64,000 nucleotides of DNA from the NCBI RefSeq assembly GCF_918797505.1, contig NC_092793.1, positions 71,543,660-71,607,659 on the forward strand. Direction: 5' to 3'. This DNA is from Bemisia tabaci. Its lineage: Eukaryota; Arthropoda; Insecta; Hemiptera; Aleyrodidae. Under the pieces are notes generated by a model that saw nothing but the letters and a program-made list of their open reading frames with translations, was not told the DNA's origin and searched no databases. A program made the position numbers and the translations under genes. Positions 20,566 to 32,825 of the stretch are shown piece by piece; the stretch's first letter is position 1; each line of letters begins with the position of its first letter.

Positions 20566-21519
20566 ACAGCATCACAGACTCATAACATTAGCGAAAGAAG
20601 TAAACAGAAATATCTCGTTATTCTCAAAAAAAGTGTGCCTTGTACAGTTAAGTGACATAGCAAATACACTAGATGCTTCTGCTTAACAACCGAGGTGTTA
20701 TACAAAAATTCAATTTGCGAGTAGACTGCATACGAATTAAATTCTAATCCTGTAAAAAACTATACACGCGACGAATGGCTTAAAAATCAACGCCCAAGTG
20801 CTTCAACTATCATTCCTCAGATGACGAAACACGCTCATAATCGCAAGCCTTCCAATGCCTAAGTCTGGATACAACTATTCGTGTTCTCGGGATGTCTTTG
20901 TTGCATATCCAAAAATTTGCAGGCGCTCGCGCTTTCTTAGGAAACGTAATTCTGCGGTTGTCAGTTCTCGAGGGATTTCTTTGTTGCACATACTTGTGTT
21001 TACAATGAAATGCTCAACATTCTGATGAGTTGTGTGCCTTGTGTGGCACCATAGCAGTGCTGTAAAATGTTGCAAATTGCGGAAATGTTAGCGTTTGTAC
21101 TTTGCGGGATTGACATACGCAATGTCTTTATGGGAATGTGTTTAGTAGAAAATTTCGCACCATTCGAAGACGCTGCTGTGATGCAATGCGGCTCATTCGA
21201 GCTCCGAAAATTTCATAGTAAACACAACTCATAGTAAATGCAACTTGGAAAACCTTGAGAACTAGCAACTGCAGCCATAAGTTGAGCCCACGAAAACTAG
21301 AGCGTCTGCCATTTTCTGGTATGCAACACAAACAACCCGAGAGCACGAAGTGTTGCATTGAGACTCAGGCATTGAAAAAGCCAGAGTGCCTTCAATTTTT
21401 TCCACTTGTGTTATCACAAAATGTGTCACTCATTCCATTCATACGTTGTCGTTGTACGAAGATGGGGCGGGGTGAGTCTTTAATTAATTTGAAAAAAAAT
21501 AAGGAAAATAAGAATAAAT
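20566..21519. other. Unique stretch, no gene supported
   Basis: Short overlapping ORFs on both strands (up to 105 codons), no recognisable domain. Confidence 0.4.
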
Positions 21520-21642
21520 GGACGTATTTGTACCAAACGGAACTATGTGCATTAATACATGAGCCCTGCTGAGACCCATAAGCTTACATGCTTAACAATG
21601 CTCACGTCATACTGCACAGTTCCGTTTGACAGAAATACGTCC
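21520..21642. mobile_element. GGACGTATTT-ended MITE, copy 3
   Basis: 123 bp, ends GGACGTATTTGTACCAAACG..CGTTTGACAGAAATACGTCC, flanked by AAAT on both sides. The middle differs from copies 1 and 2, so only the ends define the family. Confidence 0.9.
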
Positions 21643-21835
21643 AAATATATGTGCAATTCACTATGAAGTGGAGACGATTCATGCGGTTTGACTTTATCGG
21701 CAATTATACTCTTAACCTTTTTCTGAATCTGCCTATCTAATTTACTTGGAAATCTGTAAAAATCGTTTCCTAAGAATTCATTAATTTTAAGTAATTAATT
21801 GATTTTAATTATTAAGAGTAGCTCCGGGGACAATT

Positions 21836-21972
21836 GGACTGCATTTTGCAATTTGGTCCTATAAATTCTGGCTCGTCTGAAAAAACACTTATGTGCATAG
21901 GAAAACTAATGGCACATGCGTTGTTTTTAAACCGGGCTAGAATTTATAGGTCCAAATTGCAAAATGCAGTCA
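21836..21972. mobile_element. GGACTGC-ended MITE, copy 2
   Basis: 137-bp palindrome, the same length as copy 1, flanked by AATT on both sides if the last terminal base (C to A) is allowed to differ. Inverted in orientation relative to copy 1. Confidence 0.88.
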
Positions 21973-22219
21973 AATTTTCAGTAATACTGACTAAAAAGTT
22001 TCATTAAAATACAATTTCAAAGATGCCACGCACTTTTTTGACGAAATATTTCACATTTTCAGGAAGAAACCAAGTAGATTTTTGGAAAGTATCCCCCACC
22101 ACCTCCACAGTTCCGTCCACGACCATAGAGAAAAAAAGGTGTTTGCATTCCGGGCGTCTTGGAATTTTTTTGATGACGTCGGTCGGCATGCGGCGTGCTG
22201 CCAGCGCAAAACTCGCACT

Positions 22220-22287
22220 AGCGCCTACAAACCTACGGGGATACGCATTGCGCAATGCTTGAAGTATCCCTTAGGTTTGTAGGCGCT
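22220..22287. repeat. Conserved short hairpin (GCGCCTACAAACCTA), copy 1
   Basis: Left arm AGCGCCTACAAACCTACGGG pairs with CTTAGGTTTGTAGGCGCT, with GCATTGCGCAATGC in the loop. It lies in CpG-rich sequence (GCATGCGGCGTGCTGCCAGC) that resembles the surroundings of the second copy at 26616. Confidence 0.8.
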
Positions 22288-22556
22288 GGCCGGCTGCTCA
22301 CCGCGCCGCAACGTGCCACGGCGCGGCACCGCGACTTTCATCGTCGATTTTCTTGGAAATGGTGTAATTTATAAAAAAAATTCATTCCATAAAAAGCGCT
22401 TGAAATTATATCCTGAGTTGATTCAAGCAAAAAAATGGGAAATTATGGTCCGTTTTTCATATTTCGAAAACCGGATTTCGCTGGCCAGGTTGCACCGACC
22501 TACGTCACGGGGTAAACAAACCTCAAGATGCCAACACCTCCTTTTTTTCCTCTATG

Positions 22557-22781
22557 CACTGGAAAAAAAACACATTGGATCTAGAGTTCAGACTCTTAAA
22601 CACATCGACAAGAAAAAATACTCTTGATTTAATCGGATTTTTGCTATAATCAAGAACCAAGCCTCTTAATTTGAGCGGATTTCCTTTTGATTTAAGCTTT
22701 ATCTGATTGAATCAAGAGTATTTTTCTTGTCAATGTTTTCAAGAGCCTAGACTCTAGATCCAATGTGTTTTTTTTCCAGTG
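22557..22781. mobile_element. CACTGG-ended palindromic MITE, copy 2
   Basis: Same architecture as copy 1, flanked by TG on both sides. Confidence 0.93.
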
Positions 22782-23289
22782 TGGTCCACGACTGCTCAAT
22801 ATTTGCATCCAAAAAATGCACGACATCACTTAAAACAGGAGCTCCTCTTCTATAAGCACCGATTGATTGTATTGATGGCAAGTGTTGGAGATTTGAAAAT
22901 CAGTGCCGGTCTCGGTCAAAGATGGGAGATTGAAGTGGGTGGTTGGTAACTGGTGTAGGGTGACGCGCTCATTAATATTACAAGGCGCCTGGATCGGCTT
23001 TGATCTCCTGTGATGCTTGTTCGTCTGCCTTGTCCTTCGTCCGGCTTCGCCTTAATAATTCCCATCGGCATTCTCCCACAATATCCAGGCTCTCCTGGAT
23101 GCCTGTAACTGGACGCCTCTTTGAGAAACCAAATTGACTCACTCTGTGTACTGTCCACAGCTCCTTCTCTGTGAATAGGGAACGCTTCCCTCTACATAGC
23201 AACGTTACAAATCGATGGGAAAAGTGCAAAAGTGCGCGTCTCGGAAAACACGATTTTTTAGGTGGGCAATAAAGCCATCTATACGTCGT

Positions 23290-23684
23290 AGGCAATTAGC
23301 AATCGCCGGCAATTTGCAAGCGATTCACACGTTGTTTTAATAAATCGCAATAATGCGCATCGGCATGATGTAATTTTTAGGGATCGAGGTCTTCAAAATT
23401 ATGAGCTTGGCTTGAAGCGCTTTCATTTTTTGTGATACTGTACGCTTTGTCACGATGTTAGTTTAGTTGCCTGTCCGATCTCAGCCCAAGCAGTGTCACA
23501 GAGCTCACTGCACTCTCTTCTGAGTGTGCATATTTCTGCAATGTGTTTAAGGATGTAGAAGTGTCTATTCACATTAAAGGCAACATGATCAGTACTCTAA
23601 TCTTGTTCTTTTATTTTTGAATTTTAAGATTTTCTTTATTTATTCACCACTGGCTTGTAAATTGCCGGCGATTGCCAATTGCCT
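23290..23684. mobile_element. MITE with AGGCAATT..GCCGGCAATT ends, copy 2
   Basis: Full-length match to 4905-5297, with AGGCAATTAGCAATCGCCGG at the left and CCGGCGATTGCCAATTGCCT at the right. Divergence from copy 1 is moderate, so neither is very recent. Confidence 0.85.
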
Positions 23685-24173
23685 CCACTAAATTATTGTC
23701 CCCAGTAGAAGGGAAGAAATTCTTGAGGTTAGCTAGGATGAGAAGTTTTTCTCAAACTTTATCTTCATGTTGAATAATTGTTTGAAGTTTGAGAGAATAC
23801 GGTAGAAACACCGAGGTGTGCGTTTTCAAGAACTGATGCGCACTGTATCTCGAGGTGCGCGTGTTCAGTATTTGGGCTCTGAGCTAGTTTTTCGCCAAAT
23901 TCAATCGATTCAAGACCGGACGAGAAGCTCGAAACGTCCCTCCAAATGTTCTGTGATAATGAGGATGAATTTCAAGAATGGGAATTGGGAGGGCATGATA
24001 AAGTAGCTCATTTCGGTCGCATTATTTGTACTCCCTCCTCGGTCACCAGGTTAATAATTTTGAAATCAGTTCTCATTTTATTCCTCATCTTCTTAACATT
24101 GGTAATTCTAATGACCATGTTAAGTGTCAATCTTTATTTCTTTCCTCCTTGCCCCTGATATGTTTAATTACTT

Positions 24174-24594
24174 CAGGATGTCTACTACAATAGGCTGGCC
24201 AAAACTCAGTACTTTTAAAGTACTTTTTCGGAACATTCCCGAGAAATTCAGTACCACCTCAACAGAAAAATTCGGTACTATCTCAGTACCATGGGACAAA
24301 ATTCGAAAAATTTCGAAAATTTGAAATTCTCGCTCGAATTGCGACAAAAATGACGTAGCCACAAAGTTTCATTTTTGGCTTGAAGATTAACTGACTGCAC
24401 AACCGTGATCTTGCTGGCCAATGCTACTCAAAGAATCAACGCGCAGGGGATTGCATACTTTCCATGCTTGATGAATAAACACACGTGGTATGAAGGAAAA
24501 CATTCCAAACCCTCTTGCGCAATTTCCGCACTTTTCAATACGTCCGGACCGCTCTTGAGAAATCAGTACTACTTCCGAACTAGTAGACCCCCTG
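24174..24594. mobile_element. CAGGGTGTC-ended element, copy 2, with internal insert
   Basis: Starts CAGGATGTCTACTACAATAG and ends TAGTAGACCCCCTG, flanked by a 5-bp TACTT duplication. Compared with the copy at 6442 it carries about 160 bp of unrelated sequence at about 24355-24515. Confidence 0.85.
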
Positions 24595-24933
24595 TACTTG
24601 ATACAAGAGCAGAGAAATAATTAAGCAGGCAGGTACTCTCGGTCTCGACACGACGATTTTCTGTTCCCGTTGGACCGCACATCTCGAGGAAACGGTAAGA
24701 GAGAATGGGAGGCCCGAACTTCAGCCTGGCAGAATTTAAACTTCAGTCTGTGGAGGAGTGAATGTGTCTGGAAGAGGGGATGAGAGGGGGAGGGGGACTC
24801 AAACGTGCGTATAAACACCACAGTAGTTTGGTATCGTCCTGAATTTGCATTCCTGCACTCGCGGTTGTTCCGCGAAAACTTCCCTCGCCCTCGCTATCTC
24901 TTCTTCAGACACCCATTCCCACCTCTCCCGCCA

Positions 24934-25166
24934 CACAGTGGATCGAGTCGATAGAAAAGTTTGGACAAAATTTGGAAACTTTAAAAGCTCATAACTCCGT
25001 TTGTACAAAACTTTGAGGTTCCAAAGGTGGCTTCATTGGTTTATTCGTAAAATTTCATTCTAAATGCACCCCTTAGAATTTAAATTGTGACGGGATGAAC
25101 ATCAAAATTTGAAGTTTCGGCCAAAAATTTCAAGTCCGACCTCTCAGATCAGCTTGATCCACTGTG
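24934..25166. mobile_element. W-family MITE, copy 3
   Basis: CACAGTGGATCGAGTCGATA..CAGCTTGATCCACTGTG with the family's internal blocks. No clear target duplication. Confidence 0.9.
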
Positions 25167-25685
25167 CGTCACCAGCGGAGAGGTGGGCCCTGCCTGCGGG
25201 TGCTTCCTTTAACTTTATAACCTGAGGTATCTATTTATGTATTAACTATAACGGGAACAATAATGCATTATCGTCACTGCGCTGCCGTTGGACCAACTCT
25301 GGAGCCGCCATTAATAGGGCCGACGTTTTAAATTCGCCGTTTCCAACTTATTAACGCCGCACTTAAGCGTTGTCATTTCTCTTCCGGGAACTGTGTGCAA
25401 CAGTTGCCTCCGAGTGGCAAAGTTCCGTAATAAGCATCACTTATGAAAGGGTTTGTTTATGCAGGAGCTCGGGCGTCTTCCGCGCTGCAGTTTCATAATT
25501 TATCGTTTTCTGGCAGGTGAAATATTGCCGCCACTAAAAGCTACACGAATACAATCGGTTTCCAAGGTCCCGCGTGACGCTTTAATCCCTCCGCTCCGCC
25601 GCCACTAAAATCTACGAGATGTCGAACATTGTCGAGGGCTATCATTGTATAATTCTAATATTTTACGCTGACGCCCAAACGTCAT
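25167..25685. other. Unique CpG-containing stretch, possible regulatory DNA
   Basis: No ORF and no repeat. Balanced base composition with many short AT motifs (CATTAATAG, TAATTTAT) and CpGs. This is the sort of sequence in which conserved noncoding elements are often found, but nothing here proves function. Confidence 0.3.
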
Positions 25686-25999
25686 TTTGAGGGTTCAACT
25701 GCAAAAGCGCATAACTCATTCGCCGTGTTTCGAAATCCTTTCTCTCTTTACATTTTATGATATCCATAAAATATAAAGAGAGAAAGGATTTCGAAACACC
25801 GCGAATGAGTTATGCGCTTTTGCAGTAGGAGAACAAACCAAAACTATTGCTCGGGATTTTTACAGAATATTCTTCACACGGAGAGTCAAAATAAGGGCTG
25901 CATTTTTTTCAGGATGACGTTTTCCCGATCATAAAATAAAGTATGATAGTGTGTAGCGTTGCGCAAACAGAGTTACGCGTTTTTGCAGCTTTACAGGTC
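25686..25999. mobile_element. TCGACGGTG-type MITE, degenerate copy with foldback
   Basis: Shares ACTGCAAAAGCGCATAACTC and its inverted counterpart (GTTACGCGTTTTTGCAG), plus CATAAAATAAAGTATGA and ACAGAATATTCTTCA blocks, with elements at 30160 and 61615. The left terminus has been duplicated in inverted order to make the hairpin at 25699-25825. Confidence 0.65.
25699..25825. repeat. Near-perfect 61-bp-arm hairpin
   Basis: Bases 25699-25759 pair with 25765-25825 with two mismatches around a 5-base loop (ATATC). A transcript across it would form a long double-stranded stem. Confidence 0.95.
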
Positions 26000-26220
26000 A
26001 TTTTGCCGAGCCTGCGGGTATCAGATCCTGCGATCCTTCTTCACTTTTCACTATTCTAGCTTCGTATTCTTCATTTTTGTCTTAAAGATTTCTTTTGCTG
26101 TAATTATGTTTATAAAAGAGAGGGTTTTAAATCGGTTGTAGGACATTTCGTCAATGATTTTTTGTCCGTGCACCTGTATTTTCCAGTAATTTACGTCCAG
26201 GCGTTTTTTCGGCACGGAGG

Positions 26221-26242
26221 TTTGCTTTTTTTTTTTTTTTTT
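26221..26242 (+). repeat. Poly-T run
   Basis: About 18 uninterrupted T residues. No adjoining LINE/SINE body or target duplication was recognised. Confidence 0.7.
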
Positions 26243-26615
26243 GGTTGTTTAATCCAACGGAGTATAATATATAATTGAGATTTTTGGTAAAAATGAGGGA
26301 GCGTCAATTTCATTCGACAAAATTCACTAAAACTCTCTATACACCTCTTTGGTGCAACAGGACTTAATTAGCTTTCAAGAAATTCCCACGTTGTTATAGC
26401 TACCTCTTGATTTGCCTCAGCTAAAGGCTCTTAGATTTTTCCTGTGTACGATAAGTATCGTGATATATTTTGCGAGGAAAGATCTGTACTTTTAAAGGAT
26501 GCGTGTCATTCTTAATACGTTCAATTTCGTATAATACTGTGCAACACCTCTGTTGTGAAATAGATGCTTCAGGCGCCGCCGCACGATGGGAGGGCGGTCA
26601 GCGCGAAACGTGCAT

Positions 26616-26691
26616 TGGCGCCTACAAACCTAAGTGGATACTTCAAGCATTGTGCAATGCGTGAAGTATCCACTTAGGTTTGTAGGCGCCA
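26616..26691. repeat. Conserved short hairpin (GCGCCTACAAACCTA), copy 2
   Basis: Almost perfect pairing of TGGCGCCTACAAACCTAAGT with its reverse complement, continuing through GGATACTTCA to a loop of GCATTGTGCAATGC. Flanked by GCGGTCAGCGCGAAACGTGC, similar to the flank of copy 1. Each copy is probably the core of a GC-rich MITE. Confidence 0.85.
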
Positions 26692-27824
26692 GTGAGCCTC
26701 TCACGCTGGCAGCATGCAGCTCCGCTCTGTTAGGCTCTGATATACTCGCATAGTCAGCGTTTTTTAACTGATGATTTTGAAATGTTTGCACACTCTGCAT
26801 TGATTATTTTCATTTAAATTGATGAAAGAAAAAAATAGGTATCAATTTAACAAAGGAGAGGAATAACATAATGTGTTTTTTTTTTAAATATTCGTGGTTC
26901 CGTGTCAAAAATGATTTCTAAGGCACTTTAATTTTGTATTTTACATTTTTTGCTTTTACTGTGATGCAGAGAGGTGTGCGTGCAACCAAACGCTCAAAAT
27001 TTGACGTATTCAACTCTAAAAGATCGATGTACAAATGGGTTAAAAGTAAAGATTGCGTGCTTCTTGGTTTTTTCCTCCTCTTTTATTCATTTTTGCAGTT
27101 TCTTTCGGCACAACTGCGGCTCATGGAGATTAATATCGATGCCATCGCTTGTAAAAGGTTTTACAAATATTTGTCACGTTTTAAAAATATGTTAAGGATA
27201 AAAATAAAACCATATATTCACCAATGAAAATTTAAAAAGATGAATTCAAAGGAGAAAGTAACATTTCATTCAGAAAATGAGCAACCATAACAACACCTCC
27301 TTTTCTCTCAATTTCATATTGTTAGTAAGATTTTACATACCGACTAAAATATAACGTTTGGACCAAGTCACTTTTGCTTATTTTACGTGTGGGCGAAAAC
27401 TACTGGACAAAGAAGGTGCGCGGACCAAAAATCGTTGACACAATGTCCTGAAACCTTTAAATCTACATGCGGATTACTAAGATAAAGGGTATAGAAAGAC
27501 TCGAAAAGTATGTATATCAACTGCATTTTCTTCTATAAAATACTTAAAATAAATAAATTTAAAAAAAAAAAAAATAAAAATAAAAAAAATGTGAGTGAGG
27601 AAGAATATTTATATTTGTAAGGAATATCGAAACATTGCGTTTCAGCCGAAGGTGTACGTAAGAATGTGTTGAGGTCGAGGGATAAAATATGCCAGAAATA
27701 GTTGAGAGTTAATTAACGCTGAAAACTCGGAAAGTGAGAGAAAATGGAGCTCAAGTCAGAGTTGCGAAATTCGTGGGCTGATGAACACATTTTACGTGCG
27801 GGGGCTTCCGCCAGGTATGAGGGA

Positions 27825-27837
27825 GGGGGGGGGGGGG
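27825..27837 (+). repeat. Poly-G run, 13 bases
   Basis: Mononucleotide tract preceded by GGGA. Confidence 0.9.
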
Positions 27838-29477
27838 TACGACAAGGAACAACAATAAGCGGCACCGGGTAGAGCAACAGTGTAGCTTTTCGGATGGATT
27901 TCAGGTGCGAGGCTGCACAAGAGCCCCGCCTTTCAGGCCGCCCCCCCTCGCGCCTCGGGTCGTAATATCACTGCATTATGAGACGCTTTTCGAGAGCTTA
28001 ACTTTATTTTAGAACCCCTTGCGTTTTAATTTAATCAGCGTCAGATCGACTAAATATTTATGCGTCCTCTCGCACAATGAATAGGAGCGCTAACTTTTAA
28101 TTTTGTCGCGCCTCGCCGCGCCGTGTACGCTGCAGATCGGCAATACGCAAAACACGGAGCTCCTCCGAGGAGACGGATTCGTCGCTCCGGGCTTTCGGTT
28201 AAAAGTCGATTTTTCTCAAGAGGTTCCTCCGAGATAAGTTTCTTTTGTCCCCGTATCAAATTTACGGCATCCGTTTGGCGCGACGGTGCTCGATATTAAT
28301 TGAAAGGGCTTTATTTTTCTTAATTAATTTGTTTCGATTTTTTAATTGGATTCGCACCGGAGCGAGGCGAGGATTCAATCGCATTAGAGAGTGTTCTCAA
28401 GCTGAAAAAAGAGTATAAATTACAACAAAGGGCTGTTTACGTCATTTGGATCAGACAAATATTCTCGGAACTTTTATAATGTTGTTCTTCTTATTAGCCG
28501 AGAAAAATTGGTGCATTTTATTTACCGCCTTCTTCTTCCTCTATCTACCTTCTTCCACATCTGATGCTACTTGACTGTCCATGTAAATCACGAGTCTCAT
28601 CGAGTAGCGGAATAAATAATCAACTCGTTCCGAAAGCAAAAGAATAGGAAAAATGAACAAATGTTCCAAATACTTTGTTCTTTCATACTTATTTCATCCC
28701 GATATATTTTCTGCATTTTTATTAGCAGGCACACATTTGCAGATCATACATGGGAGGAGGAATCATCAAAATCGAAGCGGAAGAATCTAGTAAGTGAAGT
28801 CCTTGTACTTACATGATGTCCGTAGACAGAATTGGGGGGGAACAATTTCAATCAAAGTATGAAAGAAATACTTTTATAATTTTAGCAAAATAGAGGTAGG
28901 TACGGACCCTTTTTGAAATTATCAAACTTTGCCGTTTATTTCCTTCTGTGCTTTCGCCTTCATGAATGCGAAAATAATTGGATCACTCTCTTGGAATAAT
29001 CGAATTCCGAAGTTATCGAGTTGAATTAATGCAATGCTCGTAAACATCCTCCTTTCGACGATGTTACGTTGACTGTCTCCTCAAGGCTCCTTTTTGATCA
29101 TTTAATCACATCGTAAACCACACATTCCTGCAGGGAATGCAGGGCCACCCTCAAGAAATGAATCGATTAAGGAAGAGCTACAAATATGACCCCTAAACTT
29201 TATTCAATTTTTGGTAAGAACTCGACATCTCTGAAAACTGACATCATACTTTCTTAGCATTGAAGCGGAAGTGACAAGCTTTCAAGACGAGCTTGTTGCA
29301 AATCTTTCGCGAGAACGGTTAGCGATAATGATAATCTATTGACGCTCCCTTTTGAGCGAGTTGAAAGGGGTGAGTTATGAAGGACGGCAGTAATTATTGA
29401 AATTATTTTTTCGCCCGACTCCCGATCTGGAGGACGCTGTGTGCTTTTCAACATTATTAAAATAAAGAAAAGCCGAG

Positions 29478-29518
29478 CGGGGGTGAGCGGGGTACGGGGG
29501 AGATGGGCGGAGGGGATG
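29478..29518 (+). other. G-quadruplex-capable G tract
   Basis: At least five G runs of three to five residues within about 40 bases (CGGGGGTG, CGGGGTACGGGGG, TGGGCGGAGGGG), with short loops. Confidence 0.65.
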
Positions 29519-30159
29519 AAATGTAGTTGTTTTAAAGACCCGTGGATCCGATGCGGAATTTTAGCCCCTCTCGAACTTTGCTTGTTTTTAAGATTCCACT
29601 TCCCCGTTCGCCCTTAGGACCTCATTCATACGACTCTCCTCTTCAAGGCTTGAGTCCACGATGCCCATTCTCCTCGTTCTCCGGGTGAGTCCATAAAGTA
29701 AACCCGATTAGTTCATGAACTTTGGCAACGCAGGCACACTCAACGAGCTTAAAATATCCACCGGGCCGGAGGTATTCATTTTTAATCTACTAATTCGTTT
29801 CCCGATTTTGTCCTCCGTTCAACTTTCATAAGTCTCCTTGTCTCGGCGCTGAATTTATTAACGTTGCGATTTGAAAAATCCCTCCGGATGAACTTAATCC
29901 AATAAGACCGGAAATTCCTGTCTGAACTTTCTCGAAGACTTTCTCTCCCTTATTTTTTAAAGCCGGACATGTTTAGAGTCACAGTTGTCGGGGTGGAAGC
30001 CCCTTGCATCCTGTGTGAAACTCGTCAGATTCGACTGTCTTCCTCCTTGCTATTTGCTTCCGAGTCTCTCAATTAACGGTCAATTAAGAATGAACAAACG
30101 TGCTGATAACTTTTGTTGAATCAGGTCACCGCTCATCTCCTATTTCTCAAATTTACATA

Positions 30160-30615
30160 TCGACGGTGAAACTGCAAAAATGCGTATCTCGATTGCGGTG
30201 TTTCTAAATCTCCGTAACTTTTCCATTTTTCAAAAGGAGACCGAACTAACATCATGGCTTGAAGTTTTAACAGAATATTCTTTAAAAAGAGAAGAAAAAT
30301 CACTACAATTTTCAAAAAATGACGTTCAGTAGTTTCCCTCGTTGAAAATAAAGTATGACGGGTTGTCTGAGACGCCGCAGACCGAGATACGTATTCATGG
30401 GGGAAAAAAACACATTGACAAGAAAAATAATCTTGATTCAATCAGATTTTTGCTTAAATCAAAAGGAAATCCGCTCAAATTAAGAGGCTTGGTTCTTGAT
30501 TTAAGCAAAAATCCGATTAAATCAAGAGTATTTTTTCTTGTCGATGTTTTTAAGAGTCTGGACTTTAGATCCAATGTGTTTTTTTTTCCCAGTGTTCTTC
30601 CAGTTTCATCATCGA
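30160..30615. mobile_element. TCGACGGTG-ended MITE interrupted by a CACTGG MITE
   Basis: Left end TCGACGGTGAAACTGC and right end CCAGTTTCATCATCGA are flanked by TA on both sides. The right arm (CCGAGATACGTATT) is split by the insertion at 30396-30594, beyond which the arm resumes. Related elements: 25686, 52989, 61615. Confidence 0.8.
30396..30594. mobile_element. CACTGG-ended MITE, copy 3, internally deleted
   Basis: Compared with the other copies the left outer part between two CACATTG/AACATTG matches is missing, which suggests deletion between short repeats. Flanked by TT on both sides (30394-30395 and 30595-30596). Confidence 0.85.
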
Positions 30616-30619
30616 TATT

Positions 30620-31427
30620 ACCAGTGTCGAGGTGTGAATAATCGACCATAGATTTTTCCCCATTTGAAGCTATCGTGAAGAATCGACTATTTGGGAGTTT
30701 GTTCCAATCATCTTGATAACCGATCCCCTTTCCATAGCGTAATGGCAGACCAAACGGTTCATTGCGAAGAACACCACGCCACTGAATAAAGATCGTGCGA
30801 GTGAAGTCTATCGACTCAATTTCTGATAAAGGATTCCATCAATAGTCATTTTAACTGTGTGTATGTTATTTGCTATTTTTTAAATTTTACTTGTTTTTAC
30901 TTCTCGCATTTTGGCTGATTTCTATGCATTTTTTTGTGAGCTCCTATTTTAAAACTGTTCATAGATTTTGGACCATATGATCGACAGGCAGAATAGAGAA
31001 TTTGCAGGTGTCTGAAATTTTGTAAATTTCATCTTTAAAATGATACTGCTAGGAAAACTGCGAGTACGACGATATCCTTGGTTTCTAAAGAGGACAATTA
31101 TTGAAGGAATTATGACAAAATAACCTAAGCTGCTAAAATGCATGTGTTCAAATGAAAGATACCGCCAGATGACATCATGAGGCGGCATATTTTCTCACTT
31201 TTAAATCTATTTTTCTCCAATTTCTCGAATCGGGAAAAAAAATATTAAAAATACTGCGAATTCAGCTCACTAAGCACTCTCTGATGAAGCAATAGCATTT
31301 TGTGTGCAAATTCTCCATTTAAATTATTTTGGGATACCACAGAAATCTTGTGGTTCTCGAAATATCCATCGTTTCATTACAAAAACGACAAAAATAAGGA
31401 TGTAATTTCGATTGCAATAATTGTACA
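30620..31427. other. Noncoding stretch with decayed CGATA/TATCG-rich repeat
   Basis: Near 30630-30790 ATCGACCATAG, GAATCGACTA and CCACGCCACTGAA recall the hAT-like MITE at 44850, but no end-to-end copy can be drawn. The rest is unique. Confidence 0.35.
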
Positions 31428-31663
31428 CACTGGGAAAAACACACATTGGATCTAGAATTCTAGAGTCCAGACTCTAAAAAACATCGACAAGAAAAAATAC
31501 TCTTGAACCAAATCAGATTTAAGCTTAAATCAAGAACCAAGCTTCTTAATTTGAGCGGATTTCCTTTTGATTAAAGCAAAAATCTGGTTGAATCAAGAGT
31601 ATTTTTTCTTGTCAATGTTTTCAAGAGTCTGGACTCTAGATCCAATGTGTTCTTTTTCTAGTG
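31428..31663. mobile_element. CACTGG-ended palindromic MITE, copy 4
   Basis: Full-length, flanked by CA on both sides. Confidence 0.93.
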
Positions 31664-31994
31664 CACCGTGTGGATGAACAAAATGAGATATAGTTGCCTT
31701 AAGACGCATCGTATTTTTAGCGAAGCGAAATAATGAGACGAAGTTAAATAAAATGGGATACCTGAGCTGAGCTCACATGCGAAGTGACGCATAAACACAA
31801 GCGGTGAAATAACTTTGTTGCCCCGCGTCAGCTTGTCGTCGCTCCTCTGACGTAAGGGCGTATCTCTTTCTCCTAATGAGCCGCGGGAAGGATGGGTTTA
31901 TACGAACAGCAGGGCTCACGTGGAAATCGAGGTAGGCCTTTACGTCGGAGGGACTACGTCGTGAGAAATCACATTCGCCGGAGCTCATCAGCGG

Positions 31995-32096
31995 GTCAAT
32001 TGTTGAATCGTTATCGAATGACCTTGATCGATATATAGCATTCTGAAGATAGGGAGTTATCGATCAGAATCATTCGATAACGATTCAACAATCGAC
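31995..32096. repeat. Hairpin, 38-bp arms
   Basis: GTTGAATCGTTATCGAATGA near the left pairs with the sequence ending CGATTCAACAATCGAC; three mismatches, 26-base loop. Probably the core of a small MITE. Confidence 0.85.
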
Positions 32097-32277
32097 CTGC
32101 AGCAGGAAATATTTGCCGATCTCTGGATGGCTCTTCAGAAGTCGGTGGCATGTGCTCGAATGCGCCCGAATTTATGATACATAAAAATGGAGGAACCGCT
32201 GAAATATTGATGACTCGCGTTTTAAGACTTGTCTCCGCGGTTACTTCGGGAAATGTTTTCGCCACGTATTTAACACA

Positions 32278-32502
32278 CACTGGAAAAAAACACATAGTAT
32301 CTAGAGTCCAGACTCTTGAAAACATTGACAAGAAAATGGACTCTTGATTCAATTAGATTTAAGCTTAAATCAAAAGGAAATCCGCTCAAATTAAGAGTCT
32401 TGGTTCTTGATTTAAGCAAAAATCCGATTGAATCAAGAGTATTTTTTCTTGTCGATGTTTTTAAGAGTCTGGACTCTAGATCCAATGGGTTTTTTTCCAG
32501 TG
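32278..32502. mobile_element. CACTGG-ended palindromic MITE, copy 5
   Basis: Full-length, flanked by CA on both sides, only 44 bp from the next copy. Confidence 0.93.
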
Positions 32503-32546
32503 CAACTCAAGCGATTGACAACTCGGGATTTTTCGGCTGGATAATA

Positions 32547-32776
32547 CACGGGAAAAAAAACCACATTGGATCTAGAGTCCAGACTCTTGAAAACATTGAC
32601 AAGAAAAAATGACTCTTGATTCAATCAGATTTAAGCTTAAATTAAAAGGAAATCCGCTCAAATTAAGAGTTGGGTTCTTGATTCAAGCAAAAATCCGATT
32701 GAATCAAGAGTATTTTTTCTTGTCAATGTTTTTCCGAGTTTGGACTCTAGATCCAATGTGTTTTTTTTTTCCAGTG
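32547..32776. mobile_element. CACTGG-ended palindromic MITE, copy 6
   Basis: Full-length with CACGGG at the left end in place of CACTGG, flanked by TA on both sides. Same orientation as copy 5. Confidence 0.92.
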
Positions 32777-32825
32777 TATCGCAAGAATTGTTTTCTTATT
32801 ATTAAAGGAGAGGGGAACTCATTGT

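Larger units (their letters stand above)
26700..30150. other. Mostly unique 3.4-kb region, no gene supported
   Basis: No transposon copy was recognised. ORFs are short (97 codons at 26934 is the longest) and unrecognised. CpG-richer, balanced-composition blocks at 27900-28400 and 29460-29990 contrast with AT-rich parts and may be regulatory. Includes a 13-base poly-G run and a G-rich tract at 29478-29518. Confidence 0.4.
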
